NCBI RefSeq assembly: GCF_004016515.1
Contig: NZ_SACT01000001.1
Coordinates: forward strand, 62,001 to 126,000
Length of the DNA: 64,000 nucleotides
From: Rubrivivax albus
GTDB lineage: Bacteria > Pseudomonadota > Gammaproteobacteria > Burkholderiales > Burkholderiaceae_C
Direction of reading: 5' to 3'
Part shown: positions 36,626-44,059 of the stretch, in pieces
How the letters are laid out: every line of letters starts with the position of its first letter
Numbering within the stretch: the stretch's first letter is position 1
Made by a program: the position numbers and the translations under genes
The notes under the pieces: model-generated
The model's input: only the letters and a program-made list of their open reading frames with translations
The model's database searches: none
Told to the model about the DNA's origin: nothing

Positions 36626-36691
36626 CGTGTCGTCGGGGCGGGGAGGGCCGGGCGGTGCGGGCTGCGCATCATAGGCTGCGGGGTCGCCGCC

Positions 36692-36726
36692 AAAAAAACG
36701 GCCCAGGGCCGTGAGGCCCCGGGCCG
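36692..36726 (-). terminator. intrinsic terminator inside the ilvA leader (candidate attenuator)
   Basis: On the minus strand: 12-bp GC stem (CGGCCCGGGGCC / GGCCCTGGGCCG, one mismatched pair), loop TCAC, then seven T at 36692-36698. It ends about 65 bp before the ilvA ATG and after any upstream promoter. The only minus gene upstream is coq7's neighbour region with OsmC (plus) in between, so this terminator has no upstream gene to serve and most likely controls ilvA by premature termination. Confidence 0.75.
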
Positions 36727-36762
36727 GAATCCACCGTTTGGGAGGTGGAGGAGACAACGGGT

Positions 36763-36780
36763 GGAGGTCAGTCGACCTCC
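36763..36780 (-). promoter_or_regulatory. leader hairpin upstream of the ilvA terminator
   Basis: Perfect stem GGAGGTC-GACT-GACCTCC. It sequesters a GGAGG sequence and stands 36 bp before the terminator stem; a second, imperfect pairing (CCACC..GTT with AAC..GGTGG) lies between the two. Could be part of an alternating attenuator structure. Confidence 0.45.
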
Positions 36781-36806
36781 TTGCAGACCAGTCTATCCGT
36801 TGCCAT
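36768..36806 (-). CDS. possible 12-codon leader peptide ahead of ilvA
   Basis: ATG-initiated frame MATDRLVCKEVD followed by TGA, ending inside the leader hairpin. It has Thr, Leu and two Val codons but no Ile codon and no clear ribosome-binding site, so coding is doubtful. If the promoter at 36790-36818 is the real one, this frame is not transcribed; the two ideas exclude each other. Confidence 0.15.
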   Translation of the reverse strand: MATDRLVCKEVD

Positions 36807-36818
36807 GTTGCGCTGCAA
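36790..36818 (-). promoter_or_regulatory. candidate sigma-70 promoter for ilvA leader
   Basis: Minus strand TTGCAG - 17 nt - TAGACT (3/6 and 4/6 matches, ideal spacing). Transcription would start near 36783, giving a leader of about 160 nt that contains the hairpin at 36763-36780 and the terminator at 36692-36726. Confidence 0.4.
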
Positions 36819-36890
36819 TATCCGTGTGTGGCCCTGATCTAGGGGCGGGACCCAAAATCGTGATCTTCACGACACGGAGAGGGACCCCGG

Positions 36891-37313
36891 ATGGACTGCA
36901 CGATCAACTGGCTGCCGGCCCATGGCATGGCTTTCAGCGCCGAGACCGGCAGCGGCCACCTGCTGGCGATGGACGGTGCACCGGACGGGGGCGGTCGCAA
37001 CCTCGCACCCCGTCCGATGGAAACCCTGCTCGCTGGCGCGGGGGGGTGCACGGCCTATGACGTGGTCCTGATCCTCAAGCGTGGCCGCCACGACGTGCGT
37101 GGCTGCACCGTGAAGGTGCAGGCCGACCGGGCGGAGACCGACCCCAAGGTGTTCACAGCCATCCGCATGCACTTCACGGTGACGGGCCGCGCGGTGCCGG
37201 AGGCCGCCGTGGCGCGGGCGGTGCAGCTGTCGCACGAGAAGTACTGTTCGGCGACCATCATGCTGGCGAAGACGGCCGAGGTGACGACCAGCTTCGAGGT
37301 CGTGGAGGCCTGA
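36891..37313 (+). CDS. OsmC family protein (YhfA-like)
   Basis: 140 aa. OsmC fold with both redox cysteines: GAGGCTAYDVVLILKR (first Cys near residue 53) and SHEKYCSATIML (second near residue 119). Family members reduce organic hydroperoxides as thiol peroxidases; the compact form with the CTAYDV motif is closest to the YhfA subgroup, whose substrate is not settled. Cytoplasmic. Monocistronic: divergent from ilvA and convergent with coq7. Confidence 0.92.
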   Translation: MDCTINWLPAHGMAFSAETGSGHLLAMDGAPDGGGRNLAPRPMETLLAGAGGCTAYDVVLILKRGRHDVRGCTVKVQADRAETDPKVFTAIRMHFTVTGRAVPEAAVARAVQLSHEKYCSATIMLAKTAEVTTSFEVVEA

Positions 37314-37412
37314 GCCGGACGCCCGGCCCTGCCTGCGCAGGGCTGGGCGCCTGCGAAGGGGCGAGCGCCTGCAGGCGCGAGCGCGGCCTGCAAGGCCTGA
37401 GCCGGACGCCCG
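37306..37412. repeat. 20-bp direct repeat flanking GC-rich hairpins after the OsmC gene
   Basis: AGGCCTGAGCCGGACGCCCG occurs exactly at 37306-37325 (covering the OsmC stop codon) and again at 37393-37412. Between them are two perfect hairpins: GCCCTGC-CTGC-GCAGGGC (37326-37343) and the palindrome GCGCCTGCAGGCGC (37365-37378). These probably terminate the convergent transcripts; the repeat looks like a local duplication of the gene end. Confidence 0.6.
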
Positions 37413-37423
37413 CCCGGCCATGC

Positions 37424-38050
37424 TCAGATCCGGTGCGCCACCGTGGTCATGACCTTGGCCGAGGCGCGCATCGCCCACCGCACCGGGGCGGGCAGCGGCA
37501 CGCCGCCGGCGTCCTGCGCCTCGTCGGCGTGGCGGCGTTCGTCGGCCTGCATGGCATCCACCACGGCGCGCGACGCCGTGTCGGCCGCCGGCAAGCGGTC
37601 GAGGTGCCCGGCCAGGTGCTGCTCGACCTGGCGTTCGGTCTCGACGACGAAGCCCAGGCTCACGGCATCGCCGGCGCGCCCTGCCAGCAGGCCGATGCCG
37701 AAGGCGCCGGCGTACCACAGCGGGTTCAGCCAGCTCGGGCGGCTGCCCAGCGCGTCCAGTCGCTGCTGGGTCCACGCCAGGTGGTCGGTCTCTTCGCGCG
37801 CGGCCTGGGCCATGCGTTCGCGAAGACCGGGGTCACGCGCGGTCAACGCTTGGGCCTGGTAGAGCGCCTGGGCGCAGACCTCGCCGACGTGGTTCACCCG
37901 CATCAGGGCGCCGGACAGCCGCTTCTCGTCCTCGGTCAATGGCTGCGCCGGCGGCTGCGCCGGTTGAGGGCAGGGGCGGGCGGCATGGACGGCACCCGAG
38001 ATGGTGCGCAGGGCGTTGTCCAGGCTGATCAGGAGACGGTCGGCGTTCAT
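37424..38050 (-). CDS. coq7: 2-polyprenyl-3-methyl-6-methoxy-1,4-benzoquinone monooxygenase (Coq7 type)
   Basis: 208 aa from ATG at 38050. Di-iron hydroxylase for the 5-hydroxylation step in ubiquinone synthesis. Iron ligands are visible as the four-helix pattern: [28 protein letters not shown] and DERRHADEA (paired E and ExxH motifs). Peripheral inner-membrane enzyme. Burkholderiales use Coq7 in place of UbiF, which fits the lineage call. Divergent from the porin gene with a 200-bp spacer. Confidence 0.96.
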   Translation of the reverse strand: MNADRLLISLDNALRTISGAVHAARPCPQPAQPPAQPLTEDEKRLSGALMRVNHVGEVCAQALYQAQALTARDPGLRERMAQAAREETDHLAWTQQRLDALGSRPSWLNPLWYAGAFGIGLLAGRAGDAVSLGFVVETERQVEQHLAGHLDRLPAADTASRAVVDAMQADERRHADEAQDAGGVPLPAPVRWAMRASAKVMTTVAHRI

Positions 38051-38084
38051 GACAAGGTGAAGGATAATCCGATTGGTTTCACGT

Positions 38085-38099
38085 TGTTGCCAGACAACA
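38085..38099. repeat. inverted repeat in the coq7-porin divergent spacer
   Basis: TGTTG - CCAGA - CAACA, a perfect 5-5-5 dyad about 35 bp before the coq7 start and 27 bp before the porin -35 candidate. Possible operator for either gene. Confidence 0.3.
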
Positions 38100-38125
38100 G
38101 CCGGACCGGTTTTGCGGGCCAAAGC

Positions 38126-38155
38126 TTGGCATCCGCCGCGGCCGTCTGGTGCAAT
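38126..38155 (+). promoter_or_regulatory. candidate sigma-70 promoter of the porin gene
   Basis: TTGGCA (5/6) at 38126-38131, 18-nt spacer, TGCAAT (4/6) at 38150-38155. Predicts a start near 38162 and an 89-nt leader that includes the CCCCT-CGA-AGGGG hairpin at 38192-38204 and ends with ribosome-binding site AGGAGAT at 38237-38243. Confidence 0.45.
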
Positions 38156-38191
38156 ACGCTCAACTTCCGCTGAGGAGGTTGGCTCGATCAG

Positions 38192-38204
38192 CCCCTCGAA
38201 GGGG
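38192..38204 (+). promoter_or_regulatory. 5'-UTR hairpin of the porin mRNA
   Basis: Stem CCCCT/AGGGG with a 3-nt loop, flanked by CGATC and CGATCGGGGCC blocks that can extend alternative pairings. Structured porin leaders are common small-RNA or stability elements in Gram-negatives; here this is inference only. Confidence 0.35.
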
Positions 38205-38250
38205 TTCCTCGTCGATCGGGGCCTCTTGTTCAACCTAGGAGATCATTGCA

Positions 38251-39192
38251 ATGAAAAAATCTCTGCTCGCCCTGGCCGCGCTGACCGCGTTCGCCGGTGT
38301 GGCGTCGGCCCAGTCGTCGGTCACCCTGTACGGTCGCGTCGACCTGTCGATCAACAAGGGCATCGGCAACGACGCCAAGAACATCTCCAACGGCTCGGGC
38401 AGCCGTCTGGGCCTGCGCGGGTCGGAAGACCTGGGCGGCGGCCTGTCGGCCCTGTTCAACATCGAGCACCGCTTCAACGCCGACACCGGCGCTGACAGCA
38501 CCGGTGGCACCCGCATGTGGAACGGCCGCTCGCTGGTTGGCCTGAAGGGCGGTTTCGGTCAGGTCGTGTTCGGCCGCGAGTACACCACCGCCTTCCTGGG
38601 CACCCAGCTGTGGGCTGACCCGTGGGGCTGGGACACGATCGCCAACCAAGCCGGCATCACCGGCCTGGGCGGCATCGCCAAGGTCCGCAACGACAGCTCG
38701 ATCACGTACAACGTGGCCGCCGGTGGTTTCTCGTTCGGCATCCAGACCGCCGAAGCGACCGACACCATCAACACCTTCGCCAGCAAGCCGCTGAACTTCA
38801 ACGTCGGCTACGCCGCGGGCCCCCTGCGCGCGTCGTTCGGCTACGAGAAGACCGGCCGTGAAGGCGCGGGCAACGAGAAGATGTGGTCGGCTGCCGTCAG
38901 CTACAACCTGGGCTTCGTGAAGCCTGGCTTCTACTACGGCAAGGGCACGGCCCTGAACGGCGCCGATCACAAGGGCATGATGTTCACCGCCACCGCCCCG
39001 ATGGGTGCCGGCGAGTTCCGCGCGTCCTACGGCAACCTGAAGGCCAACGACACCACCGTGTCGAAGCGCATCGCCCTGGGCTACCACTACAGCATGTCCA
39101 AGCGCACGACGCTGTACGTCGACTTCGCCAACGACAGCGAAGCCGCCCAGAGCAAGTCGGGCTACGACGTCGGCATCAAGCACAACTTCTGA
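38251..39192 (+). CDS. Gram-negative general porin (Burkholderiales OmpC-like)
   Basis: 313 aa. Signal peptide MKKSLLALAALTAFAGVASA, then a 16-strand beta-barrel porin: SSVTLYGRVDLSINKG, SRLGLRGSEDLGGGLSALFNIEHRF, GFGQVVFGREYT, and the C-terminal YDVGIKHNF ending in Phe for outer-membrane insertion. Codon choice is noticeably uniform (GTC, GGC, AAG, CTG), as expected of a highly expressed gene. Its own promoter, a structured leader, a strong ribosome-binding site and a perfect terminator make it a single-gene unit. Diffusion channel for small hydrophilic solutes. Confidence 0.96.
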   Translation: MKKSLLALAALTAFAGVASAQSSVTLYGRVDLSINKGIGNDAKNISNGSGSRLGLRGSEDLGGGLSALFNIEHRFNADTGADSTGGTRMWNGRSLVGLKGGFGQVVFGREYTTAFLGTQLWADPWGWDTIANQAGITGLGGIAKVRNDSSITYNVAAGGFSFGIQTAEATDTINTFASKPLNFNVGYAAGPLRASFGYEKTGREGAGNEKMWSAAVSYNLGFVKPGFYYGKGTALNGADHKGMMFTATAPMGAGEFRASYGNLKANDTTVSKRIALGYHYSMSKRTTLYVDFANDSEAAQSKSGYDVGIKHNF

Positions 39193-39224
39193 TGCCGTCC
39201 GCCGCAAGGCGGGTGCCAGAATGC

Positions 39225-39251
39225 AAGCCGCCCTTCGGGGCGGCTTTTTTT
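39225..39251 (+). terminator. intrinsic terminator of the porin gene
   Basis: AAGCCGCCC-TTCG-GGGCGGCTT followed by an uninterrupted run of seven T (39245-39251), a textbook rho-independent terminator with a UUCG tetraloop, 32 bp after the stop. Confidence 0.93.
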
Positions 39252-39264
39252 CGCCTGCAGAACC

Positions 39265-39972
39265 ATGTGCCCCAAGTTGTTTCGTCGCTGGCCCTCCTGG
39301 GCCGTCCTGCCTTTCCTGGTGGCGTGCACGACGCCGTCACCAGTGCCCCGGGCTGCCGACGGTTGGCACCCGGTGTCGTTGCCTGGCAAGCGGGCCACGC
39401 ATTACGCCCAGGTGGTCAAGGCCGGGCGGCCGGCACTGCTGGCCGAGGCGGACCGTTCCGCCAGCCTGATGCGCCGCCACTGGCCGCTGGCAGCCGATCA
39501 GCTGGGCGAGGTGCGTTTCTCCTGGTGGGTCGCGGCTCCCTTGTCCGGAGCCAATCTGGCCGAGGCGGGCCTGGGTGATTCACCGGCGCGCGTCCTGTTC
39601 GCGTTCGACGGTGACCATGCCCGCCTGTCGTCGCGCAATCGCCTGATGTTCGATCTGGCGGAGTCCATCAGTGGTGAGCGCCCGCCCTACGCGACCCTGA
39701 TGTACGTGTTCGGCAACCGCCCCGAGCACCTGGGCCGCACCATCGTCCACACCCGCACCGACCGGATCCGGAAGATCGTGCTCGATGCCGGCCCGGCGCA
39801 TGCGGGCCAGTGGCGCGACCACCGGCGCAACCTGGCGGAGGACTTCCGCCAGGCCTTCGGCGAGGCCCCGGGACGGCTGCTGTCGGTGGCCGTGCTGACG
39901 GATGCCGACAACACCCAGCAACAGGCGCAGGCCTGGTACGGCCCGGTCGAGATCCGCGCGCTGTCCGACTGA
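39265..39972 (+). CDS. DUF3047-domain protein, probably secreted or lipid-anchored
   Basis: 235 aa. N-terminus MCPKLFRRWPSWAVLPFLVACTT has a lipobox-like LVAC, so a lipoprotein is likely. DUF3047 hallmarks follow in order: VSLPGKRATHYAQV, EADRSASLMRR, VRFSWWV, RVLFAFDGD, PYATLMYVFGN, HTRTDRIRKIVLDAG, AFGEAPG, TDADNTQQQAQAWYGPV. Conserved in betaproteobacteria; function unknown. Starts 13 bp after the porin terminator T-run and has its own terminator. Confidence 0.87.
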   Translation: MCPKLFRRWPSWAVLPFLVACTTPSPVPRAADGWHPVSLPGKRATHYAQVVKAGRPALLAEADRSASLMRRHWPLAADQLGEVRFSWWVAAPLSGANLAEAGLGDSPARVLFAFDGDHARLSSRNRLMFDLAESISGERPPYATLMYVFGNRPEHLGRTIVHTRTDRIRKIVLDAGPAHAGQWRDHRRNLAEDFRQAFGEAPGRLLSVAVLTDADNTQQQAQAWYGPVEIRALSD

Positions 39973-39978
39973 ATCGAT

Positions 39979-40008
39979 GCCCCTGTAGCCGCCACGGCTC
40001 GGGGCTTT
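39979..40008 (+). terminator. intrinsic terminator after the DUF3047 gene
   Basis: Two-part stem GCCCC-tgt-AGCCG / CGGCT-c-GGGGC with a 3-nt loop, then TTTCCCTTTT. Separates the DUF3047 gene from the ABC cassette. Confidence 0.65.
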
Positions 40009-40136
40009 CCCTTTTGCGCGCGGCACGCGAATTGCGCATCATCGCGCGTCCGGTCGCCACCGGCACCTTGCTGGTGCGCGACGCCGCGGATCCGCACCGA
40101 GGGGTGGCGGTGGGATCCCGCTGTTGAACCGTTCCG

Positions 40137-41120
40137 ATGCTCGCCTTCATCCTCCGCCGCCTGCTGCAAGCCGTGATCGTGATGCTCACGGTTGCCTTCA
40201 TCGCCTTCATGCTGTTCCAGTACGTGGGCGACCCGGTCGCCAGCATGCTGGGCCAGGACGCCACCGCCGAACAGCGTGATGCGCTGCGCGCCGACCTCGG
40301 TCTGGACCAGCCCTTCCCGGTGCAGTTCGCGCGCTTCGTCGGCAATGCGGTGCAGGGCGAGTTCGGCCTCAGCCTGCGCCAGGGGCGGCAGGTCTCGGCG
40401 CTGATCGTCGAGCGTTTCCCGGCCACCATCGAACTGGCGGTGAGCGCAGCCGTCATCGCGCTGATCGTCGGCGTGCCACTGGGTGTGTATTCGGCGCTTC
40501 GGCGCGGCAGCTTCGGCTCGCAGCTGGTGATGACGGCCTCGCTGCTGGGCGTGTCGCTGCCCACCTTCCTGATCGGCATCCTGCTGATCCTGATCTTTGC
40601 GGTGTTGCTGGGCTGGCTGCCCAGCTTCGGCCGTGGCGAGACGGTGGCCCTGGGCACCTGGACCACCGGCCTGCTCACGGTGGATGGGCTCAAGCACCTG
40701 CTGCTGCCGTCGCTGACGCTGTCGATCTTCCAGCTGGCGCTGATCCTGCGCCTGGTGCGGGCGGAGATGCTGGAGGTGCTGCGCACCGACTACATCAAGT
40801 TCGCGCGTGCCCGCGGCCTGCCGGACCGCATCGTGCACTTCGGCCATGCGCTGAAGAACACGCTGGTGCCGGTGATCACCATCACCGGCCTGCAGCTCGG
40901 CGGCCTGATCGCCTTTGCCATCGTCACCGAGACGGTGTTCCAGTGGCCCGGCATGGGGCTGCTGTTCATCCAGGCGGTGCAGTTCGCCGACATCCCGGTC
41001 ATGGCGGCCTACCTGTGCCTGATCGCGCTGATCTTCGTGGTCATCAACCTCGCGGTGGACCTGCTCTACTTTGCGGTCGACCCGCGCCTGCGCATCGAGC
41101 GCCCGACCACCGGACATTGA
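40137..41120 (+). CDS. ABC transporter permease, Dpp/Opp type (DppB/GsiC-like)
   Basis: 327 aa, six membrane helices; N-terminal signature MLAFILRRLLQAVIVMLTVAFIAF and ASMLGQDATAEQRDALRADLGLD are typical of the B subunit. EAA loop: KFARARGLPDRIVHFGHALKN. The ending ELLYFAVDPRLR-like tail is also characteristic. Forms the channel with the next gene, driven by the two ATPases that follow. No binding-protein gene lies beside it. The 128 bp upstream, after a terminator, must hold the promoter; none is obvious. Confidence 0.94.
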   Translation: MLAFILRRLLQAVIVMLTVAFIAFMLFQYVGDPVASMLGQDATAEQRDALRADLGLDQPFPVQFARFVGNAVQGEFGLSLRQGRQVSALIVERFPATIELAVSAAVIALIVGVPLGVYSALRRGSFGSQLVMTASLLGVSLPTFLIGILLILIFAVLLGWLPSFGRGETVALGTWTTGLLTVDGLKHLLLPSLTLSIFQLALILRLVRAEMLEVLRTDYIKFARARGLPDRIVHFGHALKNTLVPVITITGLQLGGLIAFAIVTETVFQWPGMGLLFIQAVQFADIPVMAAYLCLIALIFVVINLAVDLLYFAVDPRLRIERPTTGH

Positions 41121-41128
41121 CATTTCCC

Positions 41129-42061
41129 ATGGCTGAAGCTTCTGCGCCCGCCCCCGGCGCGCTTGCACGGTTCTTCGACGGCGACGTCTGGTACAGCTTC
41201 CGGCAGTCGCCGGTGGCGATGGGCGCTGCCGTCGTGGCGCTGCTGTGCATGATCGCCGCGCTCGGCGCGCCCTGGATCGCGCCGCACAACCCGTACGACC
41301 TGGCGTCCATCGACCTGATGAATGCCCGTCTGCCGCCGTCGTGGATGGAGGGCGGCAGTGCCGACTTCCTGCTTGGCACCGACGACCAGGGCCGCGACAT
41401 CCTGTCGACCATCATGTACGGCGCACGCATCTCGCTGTTCGTCGGTCTGGCGGCGGTGGCGGCCTCGGTGGTGCTGGGCGTGGGGCTGGGCCTGCTGTCG
41501 GGCTTCGTCGGCGGCCGCATCGACGCCTTCATCATGCGCGTGTGCGACGTGATGCTGTCGTTCCCGGCGCTGCTGGTGGCGCTGCTGATCGACGGCGTGG
41601 GCCGCGCGATGTTCCCCGATGCCCACGACACGCTGGCCTTCGCGGTGCTGATCATCGCCATCGCGCTGTCGGGCTGGGTGAAGTTCGCGCGCACGGTGCG
41701 CGGCTCCACGCTGGTGGAGCGCAACAAGGAGTACGTGCAGGCCGCACGCGTGATCGGCGTCGGCAACGCCACCATCATGTGGCGCCACGTGCTGCCCAAC
41801 GTGATGGGCCCGGTGCTGGTGCTGACCACCATCGACATCGGCCAGGCCATCCTGGCCGAGGCCACGCTGAGCTTCCTGGGCGTCGGCGTGCCACCCACCT
41901 CGCCGTCGCTGGGCACGCTGATCCGCATCGGCAACGACTTCCTTTTTTCCGGTGAGTGGTGGATCACCGTGTTCCCCGGCGTGATGCTGGTGCTCATCGC
42001 GCTGAGCGTGAACCTGCTTGGCGACTGGCTGCGCGACGCGCTGAACCCGCGCCTGCGCTGA
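41129..42061 (+). CDS. ABC transporter permease, Dpp/Opp type (DppC/GsiD-like)
   Basis: 310 aa from ATG at 41129, 8 bp after the DppB-like gene; upstream in-frame codons lie inside that gene. Features of the C subunit: a cytoplasmic N-terminus, first helix VAMGAAVVALLCMIAAL, HPLGTD-like LLGTDDQGRDILSTIMYGAR, and EAA loop YVQAARVIGVGNATIMWRHV. Ends in NLLGDWLRDALNPRLR, the standard C-subunit tail. Pairs with the preceding permease. Confidence 0.94.
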   Translation: MAEASAPAPGALARFFDGDVWYSFRQSPVAMGAAVVALLCMIAALGAPWIAPHNPYDLASIDLMNARLPPSWMEGGSADFLLGTDDQGRDILSTIMYGARISLFVGLAAVAASVVLGVGLGLLSGFVGGRIDAFIMRVCDVMLSFPALLVALLIDGVGRAMFPDAHDTLAFAVLIIAIALSGWVKFARTVRGSTLVERNKEYVQAARVIGVGNATIMWRHVLPNVMGPVLVLTTIDIGQAILAEATLSFLGVGVPPTSPSLGTLIRIGNDFLFSGEWWITVFPGVMLVLIALSVNLLGDWLRDALNPRLR

Positions 42062-42074
42062 ACCACAAGACACC

Positions 42075-43037
42075 ATGGCACTGCTCGAAGTCGACCGCCT
42101 GAAGGTGGAGTTCCCCACGCGCCGCGGCACGCTGCTGGCGCTGGACGAGGTGAGTTTCTCGATCGAGCCGGGGGAGATCCTCGGCGTCGTCGGTGAATCC
42201 GGCGCGGGCAAGTCGCTCACCGGCGCCGCCATCATCGGCCTGCTGGAGCCACCCGGGCGCGTGTCCGGCGGCGAGATCCGCTTCGAGGGCCAGCGCATCG
42301 ACAACCTGCCGCGCGAGAAGATGCGCGCCATCCGCGGCCGCCGCATCGGCGCCATCTTCCAGGACCCGCTGACCTCGCTGAACCCGCTCTACACCGTCGG
42401 CCGGCAGCTGACGGAGACCATCCGCAACCACCTGCCCGTGAGCGAAAGCGAAGCCCGCCAGCGGGCCATCAAGCTGTTGCAGGAGACGGGCATCCCGGCG
42501 GCCGAGCAGCGCATCGACCAGTACCCGCACCAGTTCAGCGGCGGCATGCGCCAGCGGGTGGTGATCGCGCTGGCGCTGGCGGCCGAGCCCAAGCTCATCG
42601 TCGCCGACGAGCCGACCACGGCGCTGGACGTGTCGATCCAGGCGCAGATCATTTCGCTGCTCAAGCGCCTGTGCAAGGACCACGGCGCGGCGGTGATGCT
42701 GGTCACGCACGACATGGGTGTGATCGCCGAGACCTGCGACCGCGTGGCCGTGCTGTACGCCGGCCGCGTGGCCGAGATCGGCCCGGTGCACGAGGTCATC
42801 CACCATCCGGCCCACCCCTACACCCAGGGCCTGATGGGCTCGATCCCGGCGATGGACGAGGACCGAGAGCGCCTGCTGCAGATCGACGGTTCCATGCCGC
42901 GCCTGAATTCGATACCCAGCGGCTGCGCCTTCAACCCGCGCTGCCCGCAGGCCGACGACCGCTGCCGCCGCGACCGACCCGACCTGATGGACGCCGGCGC
43001 CACGCGCGCGGCCTGCTGGCGGGTGAAGCCGACATGA
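42075..43037 (+). CDS. ABC transporter ATP-binding protein, Dpp/Opp type (DppD-like)
   Basis: 320 aa. Walker A GESGAGKS, Q-loop FQDPLTSLNP, signature FSGGMRQR, Walker B KLIVADEPTTALD, switch VTHDMGV. The C-terminal oligopeptide extension carries three or four cysteines (GCAFNPRCPQADDRC) that bind an iron-sulfur cluster in Dpp/Opp ATPases. One of two non-identical ATPases of the importer. Overlaps the next gene by 4 bp. Confidence 0.95.
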   Translation: MALLEVDRLKVEFPTRRGTLLALDEVSFSIEPGEILGVVGESGAGKSLTGAAIIGLLEPPGRVSGGEIRFEGQRIDNLPREKMRAIRGRRIGAIFQDPLTSLNPLYTVGRQLTETIRNHLPVSESEARQRAIKLLQETGIPAAEQRIDQYPHQFSGGMRQRVVIALALAAEPKLIVADEPTTALDVSIQAQIISLLKRLCKDHGAAVMLVTHDMGVIAETCDRVAVLYAGRVAEIGPVHEVIHHPAHPYTQGLMGSIPAMDEDRERLLQIDGSMPRLNSIPSGCAFNPRCPQADDRCRRDRPDLMDAGATRAACWRVKPT

Positions 43038-44017
43038 GTACGCTAGTCCAAGTGGAAGACCTGGCCAAGGTCTTCGATGTCTCCGCCCCCTGGCTCAACC
43101 GCGTCGTCGAGCGCAAGCCGCGGCAGTTCGTGCACGCGGTCGACGGTGTGAGCTTCGCCATCGAGAAGGGCACGACGCTGGCGCTGGTGGGCGAATCCGG
43201 CTGCGGCAAGAGCACGGTGGCCCGCCTGCTGGTGAGCCTGTACGCGCCCACGCGCGGCCGCGTGTTCTTCGACGGCGTGGACACCGCCACCCACCCCGAC
43301 AAGCGTGCGCTGCACCGGCGCATGCAGATGATCTTCCAGGATCCGTACGCCAGCCTCAACCCGCGCTGGAAGGTGCTGGACATCGTGGCCGAGCCGCTGC
43401 TCACCCACGGCCTGGTGCAGGGCGCCGACGCGCTGAAGGCGCGCGCTCAGGAACTGCTGCAGTCGGTGGGCCTGGCGGCGGCCGACGTCGAGAAGTTCCC
43501 GCACCAGTTCTCCGGCGGCCAGCGCCAGCGCATCAGCATCGCGCGTGCCCTGGCCACGCAACCGGAGTTCCTGGTCTGCGACGAACCCACCTCGGCGCTG
43601 GACGTGTCGGTGCAGGCCCAGGTGCTCAACATCATGAAGGACCTGCAGCGCCAGCAGGGCCTGACCTACCTGTTCATCTCGCACAACCTGGCGGTGGTGC
43701 GCCACGTGTCGGACCAGGTGGGCGTGATGTACCTCGGCCGCCTGGTGGAACTGGCCGACAAGCACGACCTGTTCGGCAACCCGCGCCACCCGTACACGCG
43801 CATGCTGCTGGATGCCATTCCCGACATCCACATGACCGGCCGCGCACGCACGCCGGTGCAGGGCGAGGTGCCCAACCCGCTGAACCCGCCCAGCGGCTGC
43901 GCCTTCCACCCGCGCTGCCCGCACGCCAACGCGCGCTGCAGCAGCGAGCGCCCGGCATTGAAGGACTTCACGGGCATCCGCGTGGCCTGCCACGCGGTGG
44001 AGGAAGGGCGGATCTGA
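43034..44017 (+). CDS. ABC transporter ATP-binding protein, Dpp/Opp type (DppF-like)
   Basis: 327 aa from ATG at 43034. Walker A GESGCGKS, Q-loop FQDPYASLNP, signature FSGGQRQR, Walker B LVCDEPTSALD, switch ISHNLAV, and C-terminal SGCAFHPRCPHANARC cysteine motif. Second ATPase of the cassette. The gene starts within the stop codon of the first (ATGA), so expression is coupled. Converges with lysA 42 bp downstream. Confidence 0.95.
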   Translation: MSTLVQVEDLAKVFDVSAPWLNRVVERKPRQFVHAVDGVSFAIEKGTTLALVGESGCGKSTVARLLVSLYAPTRGRVFFDGVDTATHPDKRALHRRMQMIFQDPYASLNPRWKVLDIVAEPLLTHGLVQGADALKARAQELLQSVGLAAADVEKFPHQFSGGQRQRISIARALATQPEFLVCDEPTSALDVSVQAQVLNIMKDLQRQQGLTYLFISHNLAVVRHVSDQVGVMYLGRLVELADKHDLFGNPRHPYTRMLLDAIPDIHMTGRARTPVQGEVPNPLNPPSGCAFHPRCPHANARCSSERPALKDFTGIRVACHAVEEGRI

Positions 44018-44059
44018 TGCGCGCCGCCGCCGGCCCGCGACTGGCTCGCGCGCGTTGCG

